64,000 nucleotides of DNA from Cyclobacteriaceae bacterium (GCA_012033595.1 JAAUQL010000019.1:1-64000); one strand, 5' to 3'; counted from the first letter of the stretch, positions 48,429 to 57,898 are shown. Translations and numbers: made by a program. Notes: generated by a model not told the origin, from the letters alone.

Positions 48429-50399
48429 TTACTGCTGCCTGATCAAGTGTATTACAAAACCACCGCCTGCTGCCATCTTCAAATCCAACCTGGAGTCTTT
48501 GCTTATTTCCCCGGCTTCAAAAAGATAATCGGTACCAATACGGGCAGCATTGGGGCCATCCTTCAGAATCTTAGCTGCATACGTACCTTCCCCCAAAAAG
48601 GAAAAATCAAGGTTGACATGGCGGGCTTCTTCCCCGGTCATGCCGGCCACGTACCAGGTCTCACCTGATTGGCGGGCTTCTATCAGGTATTTTCCAAAGC
48701 TGGCTTCGAGCACTTTGGTATCGTCCCAGGTAGTTGGAATTTGAGAAATGAAACCTGTGATTTCGGGTTCGCGCTCGTACACGGAGGGAGCATCGCATAG
48801 CATTTTGAGCGGTTCGTTGTATAAGACAAACATGGCCATTTCGCCGCTGCGCGTACCCTGCACTTCGGGCATTGTCATGCGCAATTTATGTCCCGACTGT
48901 ACATTGCGCATGCCGCCCGGCGTAAAATCCATCGGCCCCTGCAAGCTGCGGGTAAATGGCACCATCACCCGGTGGGCAATAGTTACTTTATCATCGCTCA
49001 GCTTGTTCCACTCGTTGCCGGCCACTGCTTCATAGTTGATGACGTTGGGATATGTCCTCGACAATCCCGTAGGCTTGGCAGATCCATGAAAATCGATGAG
49101 TAATTTATGCCTGGCGGTAGCCTTTGCAATGTCCTCATACATCTTGATACCCGTCTGGTCTTCGCGGCCAAAAAAATCTGCTTTTACCCCTGACACGCCA
49201 TATTCTACAAACAAGCTTAGTGCTTTGTCCAACTGGCGGTGGAGCGTATGGCCGGGCGCCCACACGATCACCTTTACATCTTTTGACTGCGCATAATTGG
49301 TAATTTTCTTCAGGTCAACATCTGGATTGAAAAGCGTCAGGTCATATTTGTCTGTCCAGAGCCAATCGATCAGAATGTATTCCAGACCGTATTTTGCCGC
49401 AAAATCGATATGATACAAATATGTATCGGTATTTACACCGCCTTTGAAGTCCTGCCCTTCCACCATGTAATCGTGCCACCATTCCCAGGCCACTTTGCCG
49501 GGTTCTATCCAGGAGGTTTCTTTGATGACGGAAGGTTTTGAAAGCTGCCACACCAAATCGCAATCGGCAAAAGTGCGGTCATCATCGCTTATGATGAGCA
49601 AACGCCAGGGGTATTGACGGGTACCGTCGGTGATGGCGATATAATCGGCAACTTTGTCGGCCAATTGCGAATAATTGCTGAAGCCCCCGGTTTTGGTGGT
49701 AAGGGCATATTTTTCAAACGTACCGTTCAGAAAGTTCTCATAATCATTGCCGCGATCGATAAACAAACTGGGATAGTCATACAAACCTGCTTCGGTAACG
49801 GCAACTTTCACCTCCGGGGTTGCCTGAACAACAATCGGCAAAAATACTTTTGACTGGTTGTTGTTGAAATTCTGCATTTCCTGAGGGTCGAGCGGCACCA
49901 GTTTGTAATTGGTTTCGTAACTTTTTTCATCGAGCATCCAGGCCGACACGCCCCAATTGAAGCGGAAAGCCACTTCTTCATTGTTTACGGTCACTTGTTT
50001 TTCTTTCAGGTTGGTCACAAAACGATAGGCCACGCCCTGGTTGTATGCCCGAAATTCGACAGAGTAATTGCCTTCAAAATCCAGCTTCAACTGGTTGTAA
50101 TTATCCCTGATGTGCTTCCGGCTTCCCCAAACGGGTTCGAGCGTTTCATCTACGGCGATTTGAGTGGAGTTAACCAGCTTTGGATCAGCGCCAAGAGCTT
50201 TATTATCAATGGTTATTGTCAATGGAGAGGCTTCGAGTACCCGTTCGCCTTTAAAATAGACACTGTAATAAATTTTCTCTGTCAGCGATACCTCCACCGA
50301 GAGATTTTCGTCCGGTGAGTAAAGTGTTTGTGTTTCCTTAGCATAGGCTCCGCAAGCCCATAGCAGTATGGGTAGTGTTAATTTTAAAATTCGTTTCAT
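48429..50399 (-). CDS. Glycoside hydrolase family 97, retaining-type active site, PUL C
   Basis: 656 residues with signal peptide (LPILLWACGAYA). N-terminal beta-sandwich, (beta/alpha)8 barrel from about 295 (WIEPGKVAWEWWHDY, YILIDWLWTD) and C-terminal beta domain. Asp408 in GVKADFFGREDQ matches the nucleophile of retaining GH97 alpha-galactosidases, and YEAVAGNEWNKL holds the acid/base Glu region. It is therefore probably an alpha-galactosidase-like retaining enzyme, unlike its PUL A relative with Gly at this place. It follows the cellulase-like gene by 23 bp. Confidence 0.94.
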   Translation of the reverse strand: MKRILKLTLPILLWACGAYAKETQTLYSPDENLSVEVSLTEKIYYSVYFKGERVLEASPLTITIDNKALGADPKLVNSTQIAVDETLEPVWGSRKHIRDNYNQLKLDFEGNYSVEFRAYNQGVAYRFVTNLKEKQVTVNNEEVAFRFNWGVSAWMLDEKSYETNYKLVPLDPQEMQNFNNNQSKVFLPIVVQATPEVKVAVTEAGLYDYPSLFIDRGNDYENFLNGTFEKYALTTKTGGFSNYSQLADKVADYIAITDGTRQYPWRLLIISDDDRTFADCDLVWQLSKPSVIKETSWIEPGKVAWEWWHDYMVEGQDFKGGVNTDTYLYHIDFAAKYGLEYILIDWLWTDKYDLTLFNPDVDLKKITNYAQSKDVKVIVWAPGHTLHRQLDKALSLFVEYGVSGVKADFFGREDQTGIKMYEDIAKATARHKLLIDFHGSAKPTGLSRTYPNVINYEAVAGNEWNKLSDDKVTIAHRVMVPFTRSLQGPMDFTPGGMRNVQSGHKLRMTMPEVQGTRSGEMAMFVLYNEPLKMLCDAPSVYEREPEITGFISQIPTTWDDTKVLEASFGKYLIEARQSGETWYVAGMTGEEARHVNLDFSFLGEGTYAAKILKDGPNAARIGTDYLFEAGEISKDSRLDLKMAAGGGFVIHLIRQQ

Positions 50400-50422
50400 C
50401 GTTGTTTACTGTTTAAAAAAAA

Positions 50423-51628
50423 TCATTTATATAAATCACTTAAAATCTGGGCGCTTTTGATTTTGGCTGTCAATTCATTATGCCAGGCGATATCCCGCCA
50501 CATGCCTTTGAACTGCGGCCCACAAAAATTGCTGGTACACATGCTTATCCACCTTCCGGTTTTTGCCGCCTGTTCGACACCAAACGCGCAGATTTCCTTT
50601 TGCCAGCCCCAGTCAAGACCCGGCCAGTCTTTATAGGTGATAGAACCCCAACTTTCCGTGGTGATTAAGGGCAGCCCGGTTTGTTCTGAAAGCTGCACGG
50701 CAAAATCAATTCCTTCCTGAACCTTGCTTTTCCAGTATCCCTCATCGCTGCGGTAGGTTGTTTCTGCCTTTTGCATGTTGTAGTAGTCATTAAAATCAAA
50801 AGGTTTCCATTGATAGTTTATCCTTTCAGTGAAATCACTGAAATTTTCCATCCATACGTGGATCTCGATGATATCCAGATAGTCGAGCTTATCACCAGGC
50901 TTCACCCATTCGTCGCCAAAAAACGAGAAGGTATAGTTGAAATCCGGAAATTCTTTTTTCACCAGGGGAATGGATGCACGCATCCAGGTTTCGTAATCCT
51001 CATGCGAATAGGTTTCCACATGGTTTGGCGGCAGGAATTTCGGCCATTCGGCATGGGGGTATTCATTGCAGAGATCGACCATATAAATATTCTCATGCAA
51101 ATCGCGGTCGATGGTCTTGAGTGCCTTTATCCATACCTCTGCCAGGTCTTCCGGAGATTTTATCTTCGCGATCGACTTTTCCGAATCATTGCGCCACCAG
51201 GTAGAAAGATAAACGATGATGTTTCTGTCTTTGCATTTTTTGATGAACGTGTTGAGGTTGGGTTGCACCGATACTTTTACCGGGGCAGGACTCCCCCAGT
51301 CGTGCATGCCCCATTCCGGATCGAGCAGCCATTCCTTTTCCGGGTTTTCGGCTACCAGATGAGGATAGGCATCTATACGCACGGCATTGTATCCCCGCTC
51401 CGCAAGTTCGTCCAGGGCCTGATCCCAGTCTTCATAGCCAGCGCCCGGCCAACGCCTTTCGAGCCAGGAGAAGTCCCACATGGCCACAGCATGCGGTATT
51501 TTTGCCCGGGAAAATGAGGTGGACAAAGCCGACTTCGGCTTCTCCGGCTGGCAGGATGTGATTGCATTTGCACCCATCAGTCCTACCACCCCGATCCCCA
51601 GCGATTCAATAAAATTTTTTCGGTCCAT
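50423..51628 (-). CDS. Cellulase-like (clan GH-A) putative glycoside hydrolase lipoprotein, PUL C
   Basis: 401 residues. Lipoprotein-like N-terminus (GLMGANAITSC, Cys26) preceded by DRKNFIESLG, a weakened Tat-like pattern. The (beta/alpha)8 barrel (AMWDFSWLERRWPGAGYEDWDQALDEL, YNAVRIDAYPHL) has clan-A catalytic glutamates: Asn-Glu in VDLCNEYPHAEW (acid/base) and Glu in PLITTESWGS (nucleophile). It matches the 'cellulase-like' PF12876-type family, whose substrates are poorly known. It is placed between GH51 and GH97, 17 bp after GH51, so it is likely an exo-enzyme of the same pathway. Confidence 0.85.
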   Translation of the reverse strand: MDRKNFIESLGIGVVGLMGANAITSCQPEKPKSALSTSFSRAKIPHAVAMWDFSWLERRWPGAGYEDWDQALDELAERGYNAVRIDAYPHLVAENPEKEWLLDPEWGMHDWGSPAPVKVSVQPNLNTFIKKCKDRNIIVYLSTWWRNDSEKSIAKIKSPEDLAEVWIKALKTIDRDLHENIYMVDLCNEYPHAEWPKFLPPNHVETYSHEDYETWMRASIPLVKKEFPDFNYTFSFFGDEWVKPGDKLDYLDIIEIHVWMENFSDFTERINYQWKPFDFNDYYNMQKAETTYRSDEGYWKSKVQEGIDFAVQLSEQTGLPLITTESWGSITYKDWPGLDWGWQKEICAFGVEQAAKTGRWISMCTSNFCGPQFKGMWRDIAWHNELTAKIKSAQILSDLYK

Positions 51629-51645
51629 TGCCTGCTTCTTTCATG

Positions 51646-53307
51646 TTAATTCAATTTAAATTTCAGGATTGTTATGGATTTGGATGGGAATTCCATGTCC
51701 ATCACAGATTCCGTCGCTTCTTTCGTTTCTTCAGAAATATACCCTGAATCCAGACTTTCGTCGGTGAGCAGACGCATGATCGTAAGCCCTCCGCTGAGGT
51801 AGAACTCCGATATGTCTAGTTTGGCATGCTGTGCCTTGTCGAAGCTCCTGTTGATCACATGTACAAATAGTTCATCGCCTTTGCTGGTAGCAACGACATC
51901 AAGGTATGCCACTTTTTCGTTTGGCTTGATGTTCTGAAGGCCATAGGGTTGCGCATAGGTTTCGAGGTGCTCCAGGGTAACCTGCTGAAAATTGCTACCG
52001 CTGTTGTTGGCATAAAATCTCATGGCCAGGCCTTGTGGCAGGAAATACGGAAGCTCGCTTCCGTCCGGATCGACCCTCAAGCCTGTTATGCCCCAGGAGG
52101 TGCCCACCAGCATGGATTGGTTGGCCATTTTCACGGCATCGCCAAAGCGCAACATATAATGAATAAAGCTTGCCACCCCCATGCCATTTGCCATGCCGGG
52201 TTTAATGGAAGCTTTGGTAGAAAACCATCCGTTCCAGTTCCATTCGGTTACGGCTACTTTGTATTCAAATCCGTTATCCCGCACCAATTTGATGGGCTCA
52301 TGCGCTTCGCGTGCCTGTCCGAGTTCATCGCATTTCAGCGGGGCAACCATGGCCTGCCAGATGTCGCCGGGCGGCACCGCGGTGCCATCTACCTTCACGC
52401 CATCTTTCATGATGCTACCGATATTCATCGGTTTGTAGAGGTGGTTGGCCAGGTAGTCAATACGATTCCCCAACTCCTTTTTAATTTCGTCATAAACGGA
52501 CTGGCTCCAGCAATCGGTAATGATCTGTATATCGGGATCGATCGCTTCGATGAGGTCAACGTATCTTTTTACATGTGCAACAAAATTCTGCGGACTGTTG
52601 ATGCTGCCATATCTATTGTCAATCCATAATTCGTTGCCAATCTGCACATACTCAAAATTAAAAGGTGCTGTATGCCCGTTTTTTTGCCTGACGGCCGGCC
52701 AGTCATGCATACCTTCGGGCAGGGTCTGGCCTACTTCAGCGTTGCAATAAGCCAGCAGGCCCACATTGTGTAAGGCGTGCGCATCTGCCTCAGCCGGATT
52801 TTCCATGGCATCGGTGAGGTTGAGCACCATAATGGTTTCGCTGCCCAATTCCTTTGCCAGCTCATTGTACTCGTCCCATCCAAACCGGTTGGTGATTTCG
52901 TCCCCCCTGTTTCCTATACTGACAGGCCTTTCTGGGTTGTCCCTGTCCGGGGCATTGTCGATCATGTCTGTCCAATTCATGTTTTCCGCATCCGTACCGC
53001 CTGGAAACCGCATAACCGGGATAAACATGGTTTTCAACGAATCAATGACTGCCTGCTGTAGTTGGTGCGTACCTGGTATTACGGCACCCTCAGGCCCCAT
53101 TTCGCCGCCCCAACTGGCACGTTCGAGAAACTGACCAAATACGTTTTCATCAATTTGGTGTAAAACGGCCTGATGGATTTTTATGGTTTGCGCTTTGCCT
53201 TCGCTGTCCGGATCATGGTGGCCGGATTCTTTCTCTGCACAAGACAGGATGGTGAAGGAAATGATGATCACTCCAATGCTAAGCAAACTGAAAAAACGGG
53301 TTTTCAT
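51646..53307 (-). CDS. GH51-like alpha-L-arabinofuranosidase lipoprotein, PUL C
   Basis: 553 residues. Lipobox Cys23 (TILSC). The N-terminal part VFGQFLERASWGGEMGPEG and PVMRFPGGTDAENMNW is the typical arabinofuranosidase opening of the barrel. Acid/base Glu226 in YVQIGNELW and nucleophile Glu355 in VAVTEWNWNG are clear. A C-terminal beta-sandwich follows (GDELFVHVINRSFDKAQHAKLDI). It would remove arabinofuranose from xylan or arabinan fragments, though some GH51 members are endoglucanases. It is downstream of two tiny genes and a sulfatase. Confidence 0.9.
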   Translation of the reverse strand: MKTRFFSLLSIGVIIISFTILSCAEKESGHHDPDSEGKAQTIKIHQAVLHQIDENVFGQFLERASWGGEMGPEGAVIPGTHQLQQAVIDSLKTMFIPVMRFPGGTDAENMNWTDMIDNAPDRDNPERPVSIGNRGDEITNRFGWDEYNELAKELGSETIMVLNLTDAMENPAEADAHALHNVGLLAYCNAEVGQTLPEGMHDWPAVRQKNGHTAPFNFEYVQIGNELWIDNRYGSINSPQNFVAHVKRYVDLIEAIDPDIQIITDCWSQSVYDEIKKELGNRIDYLANHLYKPMNIGSIMKDGVKVDGTAVPPGDIWQAMVAPLKCDELGQAREAHEPIKLVRDNGFEYKVAVTEWNWNGWFSTKASIKPGMANGMGVASFIHYMLRFGDAVKMANQSMLVGTSWGITGLRVDPDGSELPYFLPQGLAMRFYANNSGSNFQQVTLEHLETYAQPYGLQNIKPNEKVAYLDVVATSKGDELFVHVINRSFDKAQHAKLDISEFYLSGGLTIMRLLTDESLDSGYISEETKEATESVMDMEFPSKSITILKFKLN

Positions 53308-53325
53308 AGGTTCATCTGTTTTTAA

Positions 53326-53601
53326 TCAACTATTAAACACTAAATAATATGTGAACAACTCCCGGATCCATCCTCTTCTTTCCCGATTGTCGTGCTTCTC
53401 CTGTTGGCGATCGCCTGAAAGGATGCGGGCTTCCTTCGTATCCCCATCCAAATTTTTGCCCCACTTCGAGATGATTTTGTAATCGAGTTGAGCATAATTT
53501 AACAGTCGTTGGATGAGGCCAGTTAATTCGTCAAAATAATCTTTTGAGAGATGGTTTTCAGGTGCAATAACGACGCTTTTGATGCAGATTGATTTATTCA
53601 T
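53326..53601 (-). CDS. Small hypothetical protein between a sulfatase and GH51
   Basis: 91 residues, no signal peptide. The first 50 residues look like a small folded domain (MNKSICIKSVVIAPENHLSK, LTGLIQRLLNYAQLDYKIIS); the rest is highly charged (EARILSGDRQQEKHDNRERR) and less convincing. No family recognised. It starts 14 bp after the next small gene and 18 bp before GH51, so it is spaced like an operon member. Confidence 0.45.
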   Translation of the reverse strand: MNKSICIKSVVIAPENHLSKDYFDELTGLIQRLLNYAQLDYKIISKWGKNLDGDTKEARILSGDRQQEKHDNRERRGWIRELFTYYLVFNS

Positions 53602-53615
53602 GGCGGCTTTACCTC

Positions 53616-53825
53616 TTAATGGAAGGACAATGAAAGTGCTCCAATAATTATCAGACTAATAGATAAGATCACGCTGTATTTAAGAATATTCCGGGTTAAC
53701 AATTTCCCAAATTCCGGATTATCTGCCAGTATCAATTTGCTTTTTACAAGCACCCAAACCAGTCCGCTAATTACTAAATTACTTAGGCCAATAATGATGA
53801 GTAGATTGTTGCCAGTTGCTTCCAT
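53616..53825 (-). CDS. Small two-helix membrane protein
   Basis: 69 residues with two membrane segments (about 7-27, LLIIIGLSNLVISGLVWVLV, and 48-66, YSVILSISLIIIGALSLSF) joined by a short polar loop. No family recognised. Operon-like spacing on both sides (63 bp after the sulfatase start region, 14 bp before the next gene). Confidence 0.5.
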   Translation of the reverse strand: MEATGNNLLIIIGLSNLVISGLVWVLVKSKLILADNPEFGKLLTRNILKYSVILSISLIIIGALSLSFH

Positions 53826-53888
53826 TGTATTTTTTTATTTAAATATTCATTAATCATTTCCTGAAAAACCGGTGCTAAAATCATGGTC

Positions 53889-55370
53889 TTATCTTGCATC
53901 AAAATTCTTCCTTCCGTAATAAGGATACTTATCCCAGGGCGATTTGCCAGCCATGCGCGGATCGTTGTTCTGCTGCAGATACTCGAATAAGGCCTCTTTC
54001 AGTTCTTTTTGTTTTGCTGCATATGGCTTTTGCCCCGCCAAATTATTCATTTGAAAAGGGTCAGCATGCAAATTGTACAATTCGCTTTCCGGACGTTTTT
54101 CGCAAGCGAGATAGTAGTACAAATCATCGGTGCTTCCTTTGGCGTCAATGATTGTCGTTTTACTCGGACTGCCATCTATGTCACCAAAAGGGCCGCTCAC
54201 ATTTTCCATTTTTTCGGGTACACCGGCAGGCCACCGTTGAGGCTCAAAGTTGTGAATGTACACCCAGTCGCCTTTCCGGATCATGCGCATGGGAAAGGTG
54301 ATTTCGTCTGGTCTGCTAATCGTGTGACGCTCAAAAGCGGCGACTACCTGGTCTCTTGAAGGGTCAATAAAGCCGGAAGCTGGCGAATGGAGGGCATATA
54401 AGAAACTTTTACCCGCCATCATTTGCGGCGTTTCAATGCCGGTGGCCTCGAGTATTGTGGGGGCAATGTCGGTGAAGCTGATATAATCCTGCACAATCTG
54501 CCCTTGGGTAGATTGACCCCAGCGCACCACAAACGGCAGGTGCACCCCATATTCGTACAAATTGGCCTTAGCCCTCGGGAAAGGCATGCCATTGTCGGCG
54601 GTAAGGATGATGATCGTGTTTTCCAGTTCCCCGATGCTATCCAGATATGCCACCATTTTTCCAAGGTGTTTGTCGAACCATTCTATCTCAAAGAAGTAGT
54701 CGGCCATATCGCTCCGCACGGTTTCTACATTGGGCATAAAACCCGGAACCTCCATGTTATCGAGGTTTTTACCTGCGTCTTTGCCAATCCCCTGCCGGTA
54801 CGGCCTGTGTGGCTCTGAGCTCCCATACCAGAAAAAGAAGGGCTTATCCCCCGGCTTGTCCGCATGAAATTTTTTGAAATTGGCGCTGTAATCAATCGTG
54901 CTGATCCCTTCCGGGGCTTCATTTTTTATTTGGCTGTAGTTTTGTCCGATAGGTTCTTTGTAGAAGCCCTCAAGATTGTGATTGGCGGGTTGGTATCCTT
55001 TGCCAGTAAGGCCTACGGCATAACCGTTTTCCTTGAGCAAGGAGGTGAAAACGACATACTTTTCCGGCAGGGCACCATACAGCAGGTCTCCTTCCTCCAT
55101 TTGCCAGGCATTTCTTCCGGTAAGGATGGCCGCTCTGGACGGCGCACAGGAGGGTGCGGCACAATAGGCATTGGCAAATACGACACCTTCACCGGCCAGT
55201 TTATCCATGGCGGGGGTTTTCAGTTCCCGCGTCCCCATAAAGCCGGTATGGGTAAAAGATTGATCATCGGAAATGCAAAACAGGATGTTGGGTTGTTTGC
55301 GCTGTGCGGCCAAATCCGCGTATCCGAAAATGAAAAGTACAGCAATTGATATCTGAATAAAAAGTTTCAT
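53889..55370 (-). CDS. Periplasmic sulfatase (S1 family), PUL C
   Basis: 493 residues with a Sec signal (VLFIFGYADLAAQ). ILFCISDDQSFTHTGFMG supplies metal-binding Asp residues. SCAPSRAAILTGRNAW holds the CxPSR motif with Cys75 as the formylglycine residue. GLTGKGYQP and TADNGMPFPRAKANLYEYG are further active-site blocks. The C-terminal ending ELYNLHADPFQMNNLAG and QQNNDPRM recalls sulfamidase-like (heparan N-sulfatase type) members, though the true substrate here is unknown. It lies 12 bp after the GH29 stop codon. Confidence 0.93.
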   Translation of the reverse strand: MKLFIQISIAVLFIFGYADLAAQRKQPNILFCISDDQSFTHTGFMGTRELKTPAMDKLAGEGVVFANAYCAAPSCAPSRAAILTGRNAWQMEEGDLLYGALPEKYVVFTSLLKENGYAVGLTGKGYQPANHNLEGFYKEPIGQNYSQIKNEAPEGISTIDYSANFKKFHADKPGDKPFFFWYGSSEPHRPYRQGIGKDAGKNLDNMEVPGFMPNVETVRSDMADYFFEIEWFDKHLGKMVAYLDSIGELENTIIILTADNGMPFPRAKANLYEYGVHLPFVVRWGQSTQGQIVQDYISFTDIAPTILEATGIETPQMMAGKSFLYALHSPASGFIDPSRDQVVAAFERHTISRPDEITFPMRMIRKGDWVYIHNFEPQRWPAGVPEKMENVSGPFGDIDGSPSKTTIIDAKGSTDDLYYYLACEKRPESELYNLHADPFQMNNLAGQKPYAAKQKELKEALFEYLQQNNDPRMAGKSPWDKYPYYGRKNFDAR

Positions 55371-55381
55371 ATAGCCTGGTA

Positions 55382-56508
55382 TTATTGGTCGTCTTTCAAA
55401 TTTGACAAAGTTTCAACATCTTCAGGATGCACTGAGCCGTCGGGCAAGGGGCCGATGTTCAACAAGAGGTTATACCCGTTTTTGCGTGCATCTTGCAGCA
55501 ACTGGCGCACTTCTTCCACTTTCAGGTGATGGCCATCGATTGATTTATTGTATCCCCAGGTAGAGCCGCCATCGATGCCCGGCAGGTGTGGCTGCATGGT
55601 GTTACAGACTTCTTTGGGTTTGTCTTTGTTGAGTTCATATACTTTTTGCGCAATCGGAATTTTGTCACCCACCTTTGCACCTCCACCGCGTTCGGGTGCC
55701 ATAAAATCTTCCGTACCATTGGCGCCTTGCTTAAATGAGATGAGTGCGCGAGGGGAAATATTGCGGATTAATGCATACGTTTCTTCAATAGGGAAGGTCT
55801 CAGGATTTGCATAAAAGCCCATTACCGGATCGAACCAGATACCTGCCACCGTTGGATATTGCGTAAGCAATTCCTTGAGCTGAGCATGTACATAATCGAC
55901 GTACTGCCGAAAATCTTCCGGCTTTTTGTAGAGATATTGTGCCGGCATGGGGTCATAAGCAGGGCGCGCATTGTTCCAACCGGCATCGGGTGAATAAAAA
56001 TACGGATGATGCCAGTCGGCAGCGTAGGAATAGTATAGAAATAGTCCAAGACCTGCCTGGTCACATGCCTTCGCCAGTTCGCCGATCAGGTCGCGATGTG
56101 CAGGTGCATCCCAGCTATTGTAATCTGTCTGGGCGGTCTTAAACAAGCAAAAACCGTCGTGGTGCTTGGTGGTGATGGTTATGTACTTCATGCCGGCTTT
56201 TTGAGCCAGTTGCACAATGGCATCAGCGTCAAAACCAGATGGATGAAAGGAATCTTTCAGCTTGATGTACTCATTGAAAGGGACGGTGTCACGCAGTTGC
56301 ACCCATTCTCCTTTGGCCAATTGGCTGTAAATCCCATAATGGATGAACATGCCAAAGCCGGCATCGGTAAACCATTGCAGGTTGGCGGCGTGCGCATCCT
56401 TTTTGTATGCTTGCGTATAACTTTTAAGGTAGTTAGGCACCTGGCCAAAGGCCGTAAAGGCCAATAAAATAATCGCCGAAAGCAAGGCCACATTTTTTTC
56501 AAGTTCAT
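55382..56508 (-). CDS. GH29 alpha-L-fucosidase, PUL C (one-base frameshift in the signal peptide)
   Basis: About 375 residues after repair. Barrel motifs: GMFIHYGIYSQLAKGEWVQ, TTKHHDGFCLF, GLFLYYSYAADWHHPYF and GIWFDPVMGF with the nucleophile Asp. The open frame begins with a GTG at 56491 inside the signal peptide (VALLSAIILLAFTAFG). ATG 56508 (MNLKK) is out of frame by one base; adding one A to the seven-A run (T-run 56493-56499) gives MNLKKNVALLSAIILLAFTA, a normal Sec signal. A fucosidase beside xylanases suggests fucosylated side chains. Confidence 0.92.
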
Positions 56509-56737
56509 TGTCATGTAGATAATAATACCTTTTAGTTTATTTACTCAAGCTTTGCAGATAGAGATTATATAATAAAATCGATTAACTAAGCAACTGCCTA
56601 TTTTGGATCCCGGAGCTTTTCCTTTAGACCGTTGCAGTTAAACAGGATGACACCAAGAACACCCAAGAGACGTAATGCTCGAAGTCATTATAAATAAATC
56701 GGCCTCTTACGTATGATCCACCTGCTTCTTTTATATT

Positions 56738-57898
56738 TTAAATTTCGCCGGCCATCTCCTGCAACATCTCTAACACCTTAAAATAATTCTCTTTGGGTTG
56801 AAAGTTATCATCCAGCCAAAGGGAATGTGGATTGTATCCGCTTGGTGCCCACCCCTTGGGATCTGCTGTACCCCAGGTGGTAAATGATTTGCAATACGTC
56901 GATTCCAGTGCCGCCTTCAATACATCCCGGTACGCAATGGCCTGCAATGCATAATCCTGCGCATCGGGATTTTCTGGCAAATGCACATCAAACTCCGTGA
57001 TATGTACATCCACCCCCAGTTTTCCGTATTTTTCCATCATCTGCTTGAACGATTCGATATTGAGTGGGGCTCCTGAACCGAATGCGCTTTCGACGATTTG
57101 ATCGCCTACAACAGAACAATGCATTTGCAACCCTACCCCATCGATCGGCACTCCCTGATCTAGCAGGAGCTCCACAGCATTATAAAAGTTATCTGACTTG
57201 GCACTTTCCAGCATACTGTTGTTATTGTCGTTGAGGATAAATTCCACTTCATCGGTGTACTGGTCGCTGACCTCAAATGCTCTTTTGATGTACAATGGAT
57301 ATAGATTTTGAGCCGACCACCCGATGCCGGTCCAGACATTGTTCGCCACTGTCCAGATTTCACCGGAAGCATCGGGAGCTATGGCTTCATTCACCAATTC
57401 AAAAGCACTGAGGTCGGCGTCATATTTTTCGATGAGTGTTTTGAATCGCTCCGTGAGAATTTCATCCAGTTCGGCCGCACTAAACCCACCATTGACCAGC
57501 CAATCGGGATTATAGGTGTCGTGTCCGATACCCGGGTGGAATTTTATTTTCATGCTTTTTTCCTGAGCAAATGGAATCCGGCTGTCCAAACTGCCGAAGT
57601 TCCAGGCATCTTTGCCATCTCGTTGCGTACCTTTCATATACACCCCAATGGTGACGGCGTTAAAATTTTTCCTGATAAAGCCGAGATAGGGATCTTTATT
57701 TGATGGGTTTTCTGAAAAGTGCGTTCCTATCTTAAAGTCCGGTCTTATCTTTTCGATATAGTGGGTCATGCTGTAAACCGGATCTGGCTTTTCTTCTTCG
57801 ATTTCATCATCCTTAGGGCTACAGGCATATACTGATATGCAGGAAATGAACAGTAAAAGCACTAAAAACCGTAATTGCGCTATTTTTTTCATTTTCAT
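56738..57898 (-). CDS. GH10 endo-beta-1,4-xylanase lipoprotein, PUL C
   Basis: 386 residues. Lipobox Cys26 (SVYAC) then SPKDDEIEEE, a strong match to the K-D-D-E surface-export signal of Bacteroidota, so it should sit on the cell surface. The barrel has acid/base Glu171 in FELVNEAIAPD and nucleophile Glu302 in VHITEFDVHLP. The usual WHxQ loop is altered to HPGIGHDTYNPDW, which may reflect an unusual subsite. It cuts the xylan backbone into fragments for SusCD. GH120 lies 6 bp upstream, GH29 downstream. Confidence 0.95.
   Translation of the reverse strand: MKMKKIAQLRFLVLLLFISCISVYACSPKDDEIEEEKPDPVYSMTHYIEKIRPDFKIGTHFSENPSNKDPYLGFIRKNFNAVTIGVYMKGTQRDGKDAWNFGSLDSRIPFAQEKSMKIKFHPGIGHDTYNPDWLVNGGFSAAELDEILTERFKTLIEKYDADLSAFELVNEAIAPDASGEIWTVANNVWTGIGWSAQNLYPLYIKRAFEVSDQYTDEVEFILNDNNNSMLESAKSDNFYNAVELLLDQGVPIDGVGLQMHCSVVGDQIVESAFGSGAPLNIESFKQMMEKYGKLGVDVHITEFDVHLPENPDAQDYALQAIAYRDVLKAALESTYCKSFTTWGTADPKGWAPSGYNPHSLWLDDNFQPKENYFKVLEMLQEMAGEI

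Noticed and set aside
50771-51517. 248-codon plus-strand ORF
   Set aside because: Antisense to the cellulase-like gene with catalytic NE and E motifs; no recognisable domain of its own.
51949-52629. 226-codon plus-strand ORF
   Set aside because: Antisense shadow of GH51.
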